Below, piece by piece: positions 1-9,100 of a stretch of 30,383 nt of DNA. Source of the stretch: a virus. The notes beneath the pieces are model-generated. The model had not been told where the DNA came from and did not search any database. It saw only the letters and a program-made list of their open reading frames with translations. The stretch is from IMG/VR virus record IMGVR_UViG_3300044492_000031, positions 1 to 30,383 of that record; one strand, given 5' to 3'. Position 1 is the stretch's first letter, and every line of letters begins with the position of its first letter. Made by a program: the position numbers and the translations under genes.

Positions 1-2
1 TA

Positions 3-353
3 GACATCCGTGACCCTAACGGCAAGAAGTTGGGCATCATCATCAAGGTGGCCGGGCCTGACAGCCTGCGCCAGCGCAAGGCCGTTGAGAAGATGGCGGC
101 TGAGCGTTTGGCGTCTGATGACCCCAGCCCGCTGAGCCCGGCGGAATTGTTTGACCGGCAGACACGTGGTCTGGCCGTGGCCACCATTAGCTGGAATGAG
201 TTCAAGCTTGACGGCGGCATCTATGAACTGACTGAGGATAACGCCTTCAACCTTTACCAGCGCTTTCCATTCATACGTGATCAGGTGGCGGAAAGGGCTG
301 GACGGCGCTCAGCTTTTTTCGGGTTCTGGAATACAGAAGCCGTAGAGGAATAG
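3..353 (+). CDS. Tail assembly chaperone, G-like (5' end cut by window)
   Basis: The reading frame is open from the first bases of the window, so the true start lies upstream. The TTG at 30 is only an internal codon, and the residues before it (DIRDPNGKK) look coding. I infer a lambda gpG-type tail assembly chaperone from three things: it is a short ORF directly before a second short ORF and the tape measure gene; it has a C-terminal segment rich in Phe and Arg (FPFIRDQVAERAG) of the kind seen in these chaperones; and it has a slippery heptamer near its 3' end that would fuse it to the next ORF. Such chaperones coat the tape measure and recruit tail tube subunits. Family membership rests on context and general resemblance, not on a catalytic motif. 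Confidence 0.7.
   Translation, partial: DIRDPNGKKLGIIIKVAGPDSLRQRKAVEKMAAERLASDDPSPLSPAELFDRQTRGLAVATISWNEFKLDGGIYELTEDNAFNLYQRFPFIRDQVAERAGRRSAFFGFWNTEAVEE
314..320 (+). other. Candidate -1 programmed ribosomal frameshift site (T TTT TTC)
   Basis: In the frame of the upstream chaperone the codons read GCT TTT TTC, giving the canonical X XXY YYZ heptamer T TTT TTC. A -1 slip enters the frame of the downstream ORF, which is open without a stop from 320 through 715. The fusion would read through 21 linker codons (beginning RVLEYRSR) before the ATG at 383. This matches the lambda G/GT arrangement. No downstream stimulatory structure was established. Confidence 0.65.
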
Positions 354-382
354 AAGCGTGGGTTGCTGGCCGCAAGCCAGTA

Positions 383-715
383 ATGCCGGAAGCGGCTGAT
401 CATGTGTTCGGGTATTTCCGGGAATTGTGTTGGACCCGGCGACCCGGTTTCTCAGGGCCCTTGGGCCTTGAGTATGCTGAGATAGAGGCGTGGTGCCGCC
501 TGACGCAGCGCACGTTGGGCCAGCCGGAGCTTAGACTGCTTATGGAAATGGACAAAGCCTATATCCGGGCCGTCAACAAGAAGCAGGATGAGCCAGAAGA
601 AACCGATAGTGAAGTCAGCAGCCTGCCCCTGACCGCTGAACTGTTTGACGCGCTATTCGGCGGCGTCAATGACAATCGTAGTGAGCCAACTGACAGGATA
701 AGCACCTATGCCTGA
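383..715 (+). CDS. Tail assembly chaperone, T-like extension
   Basis: This encodes 110 residues from the ATG at 383, but no good ribosome binding site precedes that ATG and the frame is open upstream to the slippery site at 314-320. It is therefore more likely made as the C-terminal half of a G-T fusion by -1 frameshifting than on its own. The central sequence (YAEIEAWCRLTQRTLGQPELRLL, about residues 31-53, then a MDKAY segment) resembles the small T-position chaperone domain found beside tape measure genes in many siphophages. The C-terminus is acidic. Its stop overlaps the tape measure start by 8 bases, so translation is probably coupled. Confidence 0.7.
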   Translation: MPEAADHVFGYFRELCWTRRPGFSGPLGLEYAEIEAWCRLTQRTLGQPELRLLMEMDKAYIRAVNKKQDEPEETDSEVSSLPLTAELFDALFGGVNDNRSEPTDRISTYA

Positions 716-3700
716 ACTTGGCATTACTATCAACACCAGCAACATCCCCGCTGCCGTTGCAGACCTTGACAAGATTGCACCGGCAGCGGCGCGGGCTGAA
801 CAGGCCGTCACCAAGCTCACCCAGACTACCAACACCCAACTGCAACAGGCGGGCAACACTGCTACGGAGTATGCTCGCAAAATTGAACAGGCCGTGCAGC
901 GTCAGAGCGGCGGTGGGGCTTTGGGACCAAGCTTTGACTTTGACAAGATGCGGCAGGCCATCCCCGGTATTGAGAAGCTGGGGCGTGAGCTAGATCAGCT
1001 GCGCATGAAGTACGTGCCGCTGGCGGCGGCTGAGGCGCAGCATGCACAGGCGCTGGCTGAGATACAGCGGGCCAACGCTTTGGGGGCGCTTAGCACTGTT
1101 GAAATGGCTGCGGCCATAGACAAGCAGACGGCAGCCTATAGGCGCTTGCAGGCGCAGGCGGCAGCGTCAGGGCAGACAGGCGGTGCAGCCAACCAAAGCG
1201 GTGGCAACCGCGCCATGCAGAACAACATGATGTACCAATTTCAGGACATCGCTGTTACCGCTGCCATGGGCATGAGCCCGGCCATGATCGCCCTACAGCA
1301 GGGCAGCCAGATGGCTATGAACTTTCAGGGGGCCGGGGGCATTGGTGCGGGCCTGAAGGGCATGGCCAGCGGCCTTATGGCCATGGTGCAGCCTGCAACG
1401 TTGCTACCCATGCTGATAGTAGGTGTGGGCGCGGCCATGTACCAGTGGCTGACCGGTGCTGAGAAGGGCACCAAAACCCTTGACGAGGCCATGAAACAGC
1501 ATACCGAGTCGGTCAAGCTGCTCGGTGAAGCCTACGGTTCGGCTGGTGAAAAGTCCAAGGTGCTATTTTCATCAGGCGGTCAGGACTTTGCCAAGGCCAT
1601 GATCAGCATGGACATCAAGGGCATACAGCAGCAAATAGAAAATTTGACCAAATCAACCATAGGCGGCTTGCGCTCAGAAGATGGTTGGATGACTAGCATC
1701 ATGGGTGGTGCTGGCCCCAATCCGGCAACCATGAAAGCGATGGGTGAGGGTTTCGCGGTATTTAAGCCCGCCATAGATAAGTTGATAGAGGCATCGCGCC
1801 AAGGCCGTACTGAACTTGAGCAATTCAGTGAAGATGTGGAGCGCATTTTCCAGCAAGAATTACCTAAGGCGCTGGACCCGGCAGCATTTTCAAATCTACG
1901 CGACTCCATACTTCTCTTGGGCAACGAGGCCATGACTGTAACGGGCAAGTTTGCACCGTTCCAAGAGTCCATCAACAAACTGACTTTGGCATTTGCCGAG
2001 GGCAAACTCACGCCTGACCTGTTGCGCCAGATCAATAATGAAATACGCCTGACCGGGGAGCTGAACGGCTATCAGCAGGCAGCCAATGAAGCCATTGCGC
2101 TTGAGAAAGAACTCGTCAACCTGCTGAACCTGCTGGAACAGATCCGCATAGCCCAGTTCAGGGCCACTGAGGCTATCCGTGACAGGCTTGCTTCTGAGCG
2201 CATGTCTGACAGTGAGGTGAAGGGCTTCAATGAGCGGCGTGAGCGAGATTGGAAACGGGAAGATGACCGCATAGCCGCTGAGCGCCAGCGCCAGCGGGCG
2301 CGCACTGATGAGGAGCGTTTGGCGGCGGCGCGGGCTGAAGCTGAGGCAAATAACCTAGTTAAAGGCCCTGATCGTGACCGCGCCATCAGTCAGGCGGTTC
2401 AGCGTGAGCGCGACAAGATCAATCAGGAAGAAGCCGACGCCCTGCGCAAGCGCACTGAGGGTCTGGATGACCTGTTGGGCAAGCAGGCACTTGAGTTTGA
2501 ACTGTTGGGCAAGACAGCTGGTCAGCAGGCTGCGCTGCGTGAGGAATATCAGCGTACTGAGGAATACCGCAAATTTGCTCAGGAGCGCGGTATTGAAATG
2601 GATCAAAAGGAGCTTGACCTGATCCATGAAAAGACCAAGGCATACGGTGAACTGCTTGATCAGCTGAACAACCAGAAGCTTATGCAGGATCTGCTGTTTG
2701 AGCAAAGCTTGGTCACCATGAACGCCACTGAGGCGGGCATAGCGCGGCGGCTGCGTGGCACCGGGCTGGGTATGGATAGCCCACAGGCTGGGGTCATGCG
2801 TGACACTGCCGCTCAAACCGAGCTAGTCAGCTTTGCCCGTGGCACGGCCAAAGACTTCCTAGGCAGCTTTGCTGACGTGCTGACGGCGGGCGGCGATGAC
2901 ATGGGCAAGAAGCTAGTTGAGGCGCTGGTGGGCTCAGCCCAGCGCACGCTAGACAAGATACTGGACCGCCTGCTGGATGACATCATCAACACCATCCTGT
3001 TTGGGCAGGGCGGTCAGGGCGGTGGCGGTGGCGGTCTGCTCGGGGCCTTCTTGGGCGGTGGCGGCGGCGCGGCCAACCAGAATTTCCCGGCAGGCAATGG
3101 TGTGCTGGCTGAAATACTGGGCGTGGGTGTGGATTCGCTGAAGACCGGTGGCACTGGCGGTAGCGGTGCGGCGGTGGCCATGGGCGACCTGTCACAGGCA
3201 GCGGCGGCCATCCGCAAGATTGAGAGCGGTAGCTATGCGGGCAATTATAACGCGCTAGGCCCGTTGACCAAGGGTGACCGCGCCTATGGCGCGTACCAGA
3301 TGATGGGCAACAATATCCCCGGTTGGTCAAAACAGGCGCTGGGCGTCAGCATGACACCGCAGGAATTATTGGGCGATAAAGCTGCACAGGACACTATTTT
3401 CAAGGATATCTTTGGCGGCTATACCAAGAAATATGGCCTGAGTGGAGCGGCCAATACGTGGTTTACGGGTTCGCCAAGAGGTGGTGGTAGTGATGTGCTG
3501 GGCACCACGGCAGGGGGCTACGTAGGCAAATTCAATGACGCCATGAAGAATGCGCCTGTGGATGACTTGACAAAAAGCGTCACCAAGGCGACTGAAGCCG
3601 TTGACAAGATACCTGAAAGCTCGCAGAAGATCATTGAAGGCTTTACCGACCTCAACGGCATTTCAAAGCAGACAGCTAGCAGCCTAGGCAATCTGGCAGG

Positions 3701-4265
3701 TGGCATGAGTGAACTGGGCAAGACGCTCAGCAGCTTCATGAGTAGCGCGCAGGGCGGCGGCAGCGGCTGGTTCGGCGGGTTGATGAACATGTTTGGCGGC
3801 AGCGGCGGCGCGCTTGATTTCATGACCAACATCAGCCCCGGCGCAACCATGAGCATACTGGGCGCTGGCGGCGGCTTCACCGGGCTCTACCACGGCGGCA
3901 ACGTGGGCGTCAGCAGCCGCGTCAGCCGCCACTTCAGCAGCATGGCCCCATGGGGCAGCGCGCCGCGCCTGCACGGTGGCAACATGTTTGCCGCTGACGA
4001 ATACCCCGCCGTGCTGCGGCAGGGTGAGCCGGTGTTCCCGTCTATGGCGGCGGCGCAGGCCACGCTGGGCGGCAAGACCACGGTGAACGTGCACAACTAC
4101 GTGGGCGCGCAGGTAAAGACAGAAGAAAAGCGCGACAAGAGCGGCATGACGTTGGAAGTCATCATAGACCGCATGCAGGCCAACAACATGGACCAGCGCG
4201 GCACCGCCACCAACAACGCGATGCGCAGCAAGTTCGGCTTGCAAGAGCGCATGAAGATGAGGTGA
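708..4265 (+). CDS. Tail tape measure protein with embedded lytic transglycosylase-like domain
   Basis: At 1185 aa this is the longest gene of the core tail module and follows the chaperone pair. Residues ~170-250 hold a typical tape measure segment (FQDIAVTAAMGMSP, then QQGSQMAMNF) and a hydrophobic stretch. The middle (~430-690) is Lys/Glu/Arg-rich and coiled-coil-like. After a Gly-rich linker, residues ~832-955 look like a lysozyme/transglycosylase domain: IRKIESGSY with a candidate catalytic Glu839, then AYGAYQMM and ANTWFTGS. Such a domain would open peptidoglycan during DNA entry. The C-terminus (LHGGNMFAADEYPAVLRQGE) is the usual end of this family. At about 0.15 nm per residue the length suggests a tail near 180 nm, if unprocessed. 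Confidence 0.93.
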   Translation: MPELGITINTSNIPAAVADLDKIAPAAARAEQAVTKLTQTTNTQLQQAGNTATEYARKIEQAVQRQSGGGALGPSFDFDKMRQAIPGIEKLGRELDQLRMKYVPLAAAEAQHAQALAEIQRANALGALSTVEMAAAIDKQTAAYRRLQAQAAASGQTGGAANQSGGNRAMQNNMMYQFQDIAVTAAMGMSPAMIALQQGSQMAMNFQGAGGIGAGLKGMASGLMAMVQPATLLPMLIVGVGAAMYQWLTGAEKGTKTLDEAMKQHTESVKLLGEAYGSAGEKSKVLFSSGGQDFAKAMISMDIKGIQQQIENLTKSTIGGLRSEDGWMTSIMGGAGPNPATMKAMGEGFAVFKPAIDKLIEASRQGRTELEQFSEDVERIFQQELPKALDPAAFSNLRDSILLLGNEAMTVTGKFAPFQESINKLTLAFAEGKLTPDLLRQINNEIRLTGELNGYQQAANEAIALEKELVNLLNLLEQIRIAQFRATEAIRDRLASERMSDSEVKGFNERRERDWKREDDRIAAERQRQRARTDEERLAAARAEAEANNLVKGPDRDRAISQAVQRERDKINQEEADALRKRTEGLDDLLGKQALEFELLGKTAGQQAALREEYQRTEEYRKFAQERGIEMDQKELDLIHEKTKAYGELLDQLNNQKLMQDLLFEQSLVTMNATEAGIARRLRGTGLGMDSPQAGVMRDTAAQTELVSFARGTAKDFLGSFADVLTAGGDDMGKKLVEALVGSAQRTLDKILDRLLDDIINTILFGQGGQGGGGGGLLGAFLGGGGGAANQNFPAGNGVLAEILGVGVDSLKTGGTGGSGAAVAMGDLSQAAAAIRKIESGSYAGNYNALGPLTKGDRAYGAYQMMGNNIPGWSKQALGVSMTPQELLGDKAAQDTIFKDIFGGYTKKYGLSGAANTWFTGSPRGGGSDVLGTTAGGYVGKFNDAMKNAPVDDLTKSVTKATEAVDKIPESSQKIIEGFTDLNGISKQTASSLGNLAGGMSELGKTLSSFMSSAQGGGSGWFGGLMNMFGGSGGALDFMTNISPGATMSILGAGGGFTGLYHGGNVGVSSRVSRHFSSMAPWGSAPRLHGGNMFAADEYPAVLRQGEPVFPSMAAAQATLGGKTTVNVHNYVGAQVKTEEKRDKSGMTLEVIIDRMQANNMDQRGTATNNAMRSKFGLQERMKMR

Positions 4266-4269
4266 CGCC

Positions 4270-5196
4270 ATGGCGTTGATCTGGCCCCAGTCACTGCCGC
4301 AACAGTTCAGCAGCCAAGGCTATTCTGACAACTTTGCGGATAACCGCCTCAGCACCAATACTGAACTTGGTCCGGCGCTGGTGCGCAGCCGCATCAGCAG
4401 CATGCCGCGCCGGGTGTCTGGCGTCATGGTGATGAAGAAAACCCAGCTGGATACGCTGCGCACCTTCTGGCGCACCAGCACGCTTGACGGCAAGCTGCCG
4501 TTTGAGTTCCCTGACCCGGTGTTCGGCTACGGTTACCGCCGCAACTGGGTGCCCAACAGCAGCACGGCAGGCGCGGTTGAGGGCAACCCCGGCACCCTGC
4601 CCAGCGGCTGGGGGCCCATAGGCGTACAGAACGGCATTGCCAAGCGGGTAGCTGAAGTAGGCGTTGAGGGCGGCCTTGCCTATGTGGATGTGAACTTTTC
4701 AGGGTCGGCCACCGGCAACACCTACATCTACTTTCACAACCCATCCATTGTGGCAGCATCCGGGGAGATATGGACGCAGAGCCTCTATTGCCGCTATCTG
4801 GCGGGTGACCTGTCATGGATCAGCGGCATCTACCTGCTGATGCAGAACAATCCGGTTACTATCAACAAGCTGACCGACTTCAAACCGCTGCTGACCACCG
4901 CTGCGCTGAACACCCAGCGTTACGAACACACTTGGCAGCCCGTGGCCACCGGCATGAACGGCATATGGGCCTATATCTACCTTGGCGTCACGCCGGGCCA
5001 CTTCATTGACGTAACGCTGCGCATCAGCAGTCCGCAGATGGAAAAGACCAAGGCCGCCACCGCCTACATGACCACGCCCAACACCGCCAATCCGCTGTCA
5101 CGCTTTGCGCCTGACGGCAGGCCACCCGCACCCAACTTTCTGGGCGGCAATGCGTGGTCGGTAGCCATGGAACTTGAGTTGTTTGAAACCTCATGA
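4270..5196 (+). CDS. Minor/distal tail protein with carbohydrate-binding-like insertion
   Basis: This 308-aa protein directly follows the tape measure (lambda M position). The N-terminal ~90 residues (MALIWPQSLPQ, then GYSDN, then GPALVRSR) match the start of a family of phage minor tail proteins encoded at this position. Residues ~92-265 look like an inserted beta-sandwich module. It opens with NWVPNSSTAGAVEG and closes with PQMEKTKAATAYMTT, the Q-E-x-x-x-A-x-x-Y pattern common at the end of carbohydrate-binding modules in fibre proteins. The last ~25 residues return to the tail domain (AWSVAMELELF). I infer a distal tail component with a glycan-binding arm. The next gene overlaps its stop by 4 bases. 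Confidence 0.75.
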   Translation: MALIWPQSLPQQFSSQGYSDNFADNRLSTNTELGPALVRSRISSMPRRVSGVMVMKKTQLDTLRTFWRTSTLDGKLPFEFPDPVFGYGYRRNWVPNSSTAGAVEGNPGTLPSGWGPIGVQNGIAKRVAEVGVEGGLAYVDVNFSGSATGNTYIYFHNPSIVAASGEIWTQSLYCRYLAGDLSWISGIYLLMQNNPVTINKLTDFKPLLTTAALNTQRYEHTWQPVATGMNGIWAYIYLGVTPGHFIDVTLRISSPQMEKTKAATAYMTTPNTANPLSRFAPDGRPPAPNFLGGNAWSVAMELELFETS

Positions 5197-5705
5197 GCAA
5201 GACCACCATCAGCCTCAACTTCAGGCAGCAATTCCAAGCACAGCAGTCTGATGAAGTGCCCATCATGCTGGTTGAGCTACGCCACCCTGACACTACCGAA
5301 GTGCTGTACCTCAGTGGCGACAACACCACCCTCTTGGACACCACCCCTGAAATGGTCTGGGGCACGGTCAGCCGGGGCCGCACATATGCCTATCGCCCGC
5401 TGAGCCTGCGCCTGCCCACAGACATGTCTGACCGGCCTCCCCGGATGCAGCTGATGGTGGAAAACGTCAGCGGGGCCATGGTCAGCTTTGTGTCAACCAT
5501 GATCCAGCGCGGCACCTGCAACCTAGATATCGTTACTGCGTCTGCGCCCAGCACGGTGCAGATACCGTTCCCGCTGATGGACGTGCGCGGTTTCACGCGC
5601 AACAGCGACATCATCACCTTTGACATAGGGCTTGACGCCGCTGAGGATGAGCCCATCCCAGCCGGGCTGTTCACGCCTTCAGGTTTTCCGGGGGCGTTTG
5701 CGTGA
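5193..5705 (+). CDS. DUF1833-type minor tail protein (lambda L position)
   Basis: This encodes 170 aa. The sequence has the layout of DUF1833 phage proteins: an opening beta region about ligand- or tail-plane assembly (VPIMLVELRHPDTTEVLYLS), a middle RPLSLRLP, then PPRMQLMVENVSGAMVSFVSTM and a closing series of strands (FTRNSDIITFDIG). It lies between the M-like and NlpC/P60 genes, where lambda has L. I therefore infer a structural role in the tail tip. Its stop overlaps the GTG start of the next gene (GTGA). No metal-binding Cys cluster like that of lambda gpL is visible. Confidence 0.72.
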   Translation: MSKTTISLNFRQQFQAQQSDEVPIMLVELRHPDTTEVLYLSGDNTTLLDTTPEMVWGTVSRGRTYAYRPLSLRLPTDMSDRPPRMQLMVENVSGAMVSFVSTMIQRGTCNLDIVTASAPSTVQIPFPLMDVRGFTRNSDIITFDIGLDAAEDEPIPAGLFTPSGFPGAFA

Positions 5706-6115
5706 AAAGGCCGGTCACCGCGCGGGACTTTGAGCACTTTGTGGGCGTACCGTGGCTTGACGGTGGCCGCACGCTGGCAGGGGCGGACTGCTGGGGGCTT
5801 TTCAGGCTGGTCTATGCAGAAGTGCTGGGCATACCCTTGCCAAGCTACAGCGGGGCCTACGGCAGCGCCCTAGACCGCATCATCATCAAGCGGCTGATAG
5901 AAGGCAGGCCAGACCACTGGGTGCGCGTGGCTGAGCCCGCCGTGGGTGACGGGGTGCTGCTTGAGTTCATCAACCGTCCGCACATTGGCGTGGCTGTGGG
6001 TGGCGGGCGCATGCTGCACATTGAACACGGATACGGTGCCGTGATTGAAAGCTACGAAACCCTGAAATACCAGAACGCCTTGGAAGGATACTACCACTAC
6101 CATGAAGCCGCTTGA
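5702..6115 (+). CDS. NlpC/P60-family tail tip peptidase (lambda K-like)
   Basis: This encodes 137 aa from a GTG start that overlaps the previous stop. The NlpC/P60 signature is clear: catalytic Cys30 in GADCWGLFR, followed by a helix (LVYAEVLGI), a VGDGVLL strand at ~81-87, and candidate His94 in RPHIGVAVGGGRMLH. These enzymes cleave peptide bonds in peptidoglycan stem peptides. In lambda-like phages the protein acts in tail tip assembly and cell-wall passage. The domain is about the full expected length and all key residues seem present. The tail-tip gene begins inside its 3' end at 6102. Confidence 0.88.
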   Translation: MKRPVTARDFEHFVGVPWLDGGRTLAGADCWGLFRLVYAEVLGIPLPSYSGAYGSALDRIIIKRLIEGRPDHWVRVAEPAVGDGVLLEFINRPHIGVAVGGGRMLHIEHGYGAVIESYETLKYQNALEGYYHYHEAA

Positions 6116-9100
6116 GCCCCTTGACGGTGAGGTGTACGCACCTAGCGAGGTGGCGCGGTTCTTTCTATTTGAGCATGCACTGCGCAGCACGCGCCATATC
6201 TGTGACGTGCCTGCGGGTCTCAGCATTACCGAAGCACTTGATCTAAGCCTAGAGGATAGCGGCTGGCGCAACAAGTACCGGCACAACTTCACCATATTCC
6301 TGCAAGACGGCACCGCCGTGCCTGAGCATATGTGGGACCGCGTGCGCCTCAAGGCAGGCACCACGGCGGTGGCCCGCCCGGTGGCTGAGGGGCCATTGTT
6401 TGCGCTGATACCGCTGCTGGGCACCTTCAGCACGTTCATCACTAGTCTGGGCTTCTTTGGCCAGCTGCTGATGGCCGGTATCACCATGGGTCTGAAGTTT
6501 CTGCTGAGCAAGCTGTTCGCGCCCAAGCAGCCCAAGCCTGATGTCAGTGACCGCAAGGCGGTCTACTCAATCGTAGGCAGCCGTAACGAGATCAGCCAGT
6601 GGCAGCCCATACCGCTGGTGCTGGGCAGGCATCGCATGACGCCACCGCTGGCCGCCAGCCCCTATACTGAAACCGTGGGTGACGAGCAGTACCTGCGCCA
6701 GCTGTTCTGCAACGGCTATGGCCCGCTTGATATTGAGGAAAACACTGCCAAGATCGGTGAAACGCTGGTCAGCACTTTTACCGAGGCTGAGATACAGCAT
6801 CGTGAAGGTTATGTCACCGATACTGACACCACGCTGTATCCCAAGAGCGTCATTGACCGGCCATTCGCCAAAGACCTCAAGTTGCCTGACCCGCCTTTGG
6901 TTGAAGCCACCGCTACCGACACCGTGTCAGTAGCGCTGGACTTCATGTGGCCGCAGGGTCTTTGCAATATTGACGAAGAAGGCAAGCGCCTTGAGCGCGG
7001 CGTCAACATCATCATGAACTGGCGCAAAGCAGCCGGTGAAGGCAACGTGCCGCCTGCGGGCGCGTGGTCAGGCAACCTCAGTCTGAACTTCAAGGCCAGA
7101 ACGCAGAAGACTATCCGTAAAACCCATGTCATCAACCTGCCTGCGGCAGGGTCATATGAGGTGCGTGTCCACAAGGCTAGCGAAGAGCCTGACGTTGACA
7201 AGTGGGCTGAGTTCAACTGGACTGGCCTTGATGAAGTGCAGTGGACTGCCATCCGCAGCTTCCGCACGGGTGAACCGGTGACGTTCAGTGACGCGCCGCT
7301 GAGTTTCACGGCCATCAGGGTGCGCGCCTCTGGCCGCCTCAATCAGGTGGTGGACACCTACAACGTGGTGGTGCAGTCAAGGGTCACTGCCTTCAACGGC
7401 ACCACATGGGTGGCCAACACGCCCTCACGGCGGCCTCCAGACCTGTTCAGGCACGTGCTGACGTGCAAGGCCAACAGGCGGCCCTATGCCATCACCCAGA
7501 TTGATCTGCCCGCGCTTCAGAAGTGGTGGACCTACTGCGTGGCGCAGGACTGGCGCTATGACAAGATTTTGCTCAGCCAGATGAGCGTCTATGACCTGAT
7601 CACTGAAATCTGCGCGGCGGGCCGCGCCATGCCGGTGTTCAAGGATGGCAAGTGGTCTGTGGTCTGGGATGAACAGGACGTACCTATCAGCCAGTTGTTC
7701 ACGCCGCGCAATTCATGGAACTTTGAGGAGCAGCGTGACCTTGAGCCCATACCGCACGCGTACCGGATACGATTTCCTGATGAACTGACTGGCTGGCGTG
7801 AGAATGAGCGTGTCGTCTACAATGACGGCTACGACAAGACCAACGCCACGCTGCTTGAGGGCTTTGAGATACCCGGCGTGACCCACACTAACCGGGTGTG
7901 GAAGCACGGGCGCTTCCATCTGGCGCAGCGCATACTGCGCCCCGGCATCTACACCCTGATGACCAGCTGGGATGCGCTGCCGCTGATAAGGGGTGATCGT
8001 GTCAGGGTCAACTTTGACAGCTTCCAGTACGGGCTGTACGCGGGCCGCGTGACCGGCGTTGACGCGGCTACGCAGACATTCAGCGCTGACGTGGGCATGC
8101 TGTTGGCGGGTGCGACCAACTACATGGTCAGGTTCAGGCTGGTCAACGGCACGTTTCTTGAGCGCACCATAGACCCCGGCTATGTGGGGGAGTTCACCAC
8201 CATAGGGCTGGTGGGCACCGCCATGCCCATGCCTGCCGTGGGTGACCTGTTCAGCCTTGGCACCGCTACCAAGGATAGCCGCATATTCCGCGTCACCGGC
8301 ATTGAGCCTGAAGATAATCTGGTGCACCGCCTGACCATGGTGGCTGATGCGCCTGAGATTGCTGACGCTGACGTTGGCCAGATCCCTGACTATGCTGAAG
8401 GCATCACCGCCCCCATAGACCCGTTCTTGATGCCGCCCACCAACCTGCGGGTGACTGACGGCGCATATGCTGACGGCGGCGGCCAGTATTGGGCCAACCT
8501 GTTGCTGACGTGGCAGCCCCCGGCCTACGGGCGGGTGGCGCAGTTCCAGATACAGTACCGCGAAGAAAGTGATGAGGATGACGTGTGGACCTCAGGCGGT
8601 TCACTGGGCCCCAACGTCACCACCTCAGAAATCAGGCGGCTTGAGAGCGGCGTCTATCGCGTGCGGGTGCGCTGCGTGTTTGACAACGGCAAGTTCAGCA
8701 ACTGGGTCTATGCACCCGCCCATGCCACCACTGAACTGGTCACACCGCCCCCCAACGTGACCGGGTTCCGCATCAGCGTTATGGGTGACATTTCCATCTT
8801 TAGGTGGGACGAGGTAGAAGGCACAGGCGTCACCTACGAGCTGCGCTGGGCCTCTGAACTGGTGGCCATCCCCAGCTGGAATGCGTCAATAGCGCTGGTC
8901 AACAGCGCTGTGAACAGCGTGCAGACAGGCACGCGCACTGGTACGTTCTTCATCAAGGCCAAGAAGCCATGGGGCCTGACCAGCAAAAACGCCGCATCAA
9001 TCAGCAGCCTGACGGCCAGCTTCAACGCGCTCAACTTTGTGGCCCAGATCACCGAGAACCCCGGTTGGACCGGCGTCAAGGATGGTGTCTTGAAGCAAGA

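Noticed and set aside
5870-6556. Minus-strand ORF (228 codons) opposite the peptidase and tail-tip genes
   Set aside because: It is a shadow of two overlapping genes with clear domains on the plus strand and has no independent signature.
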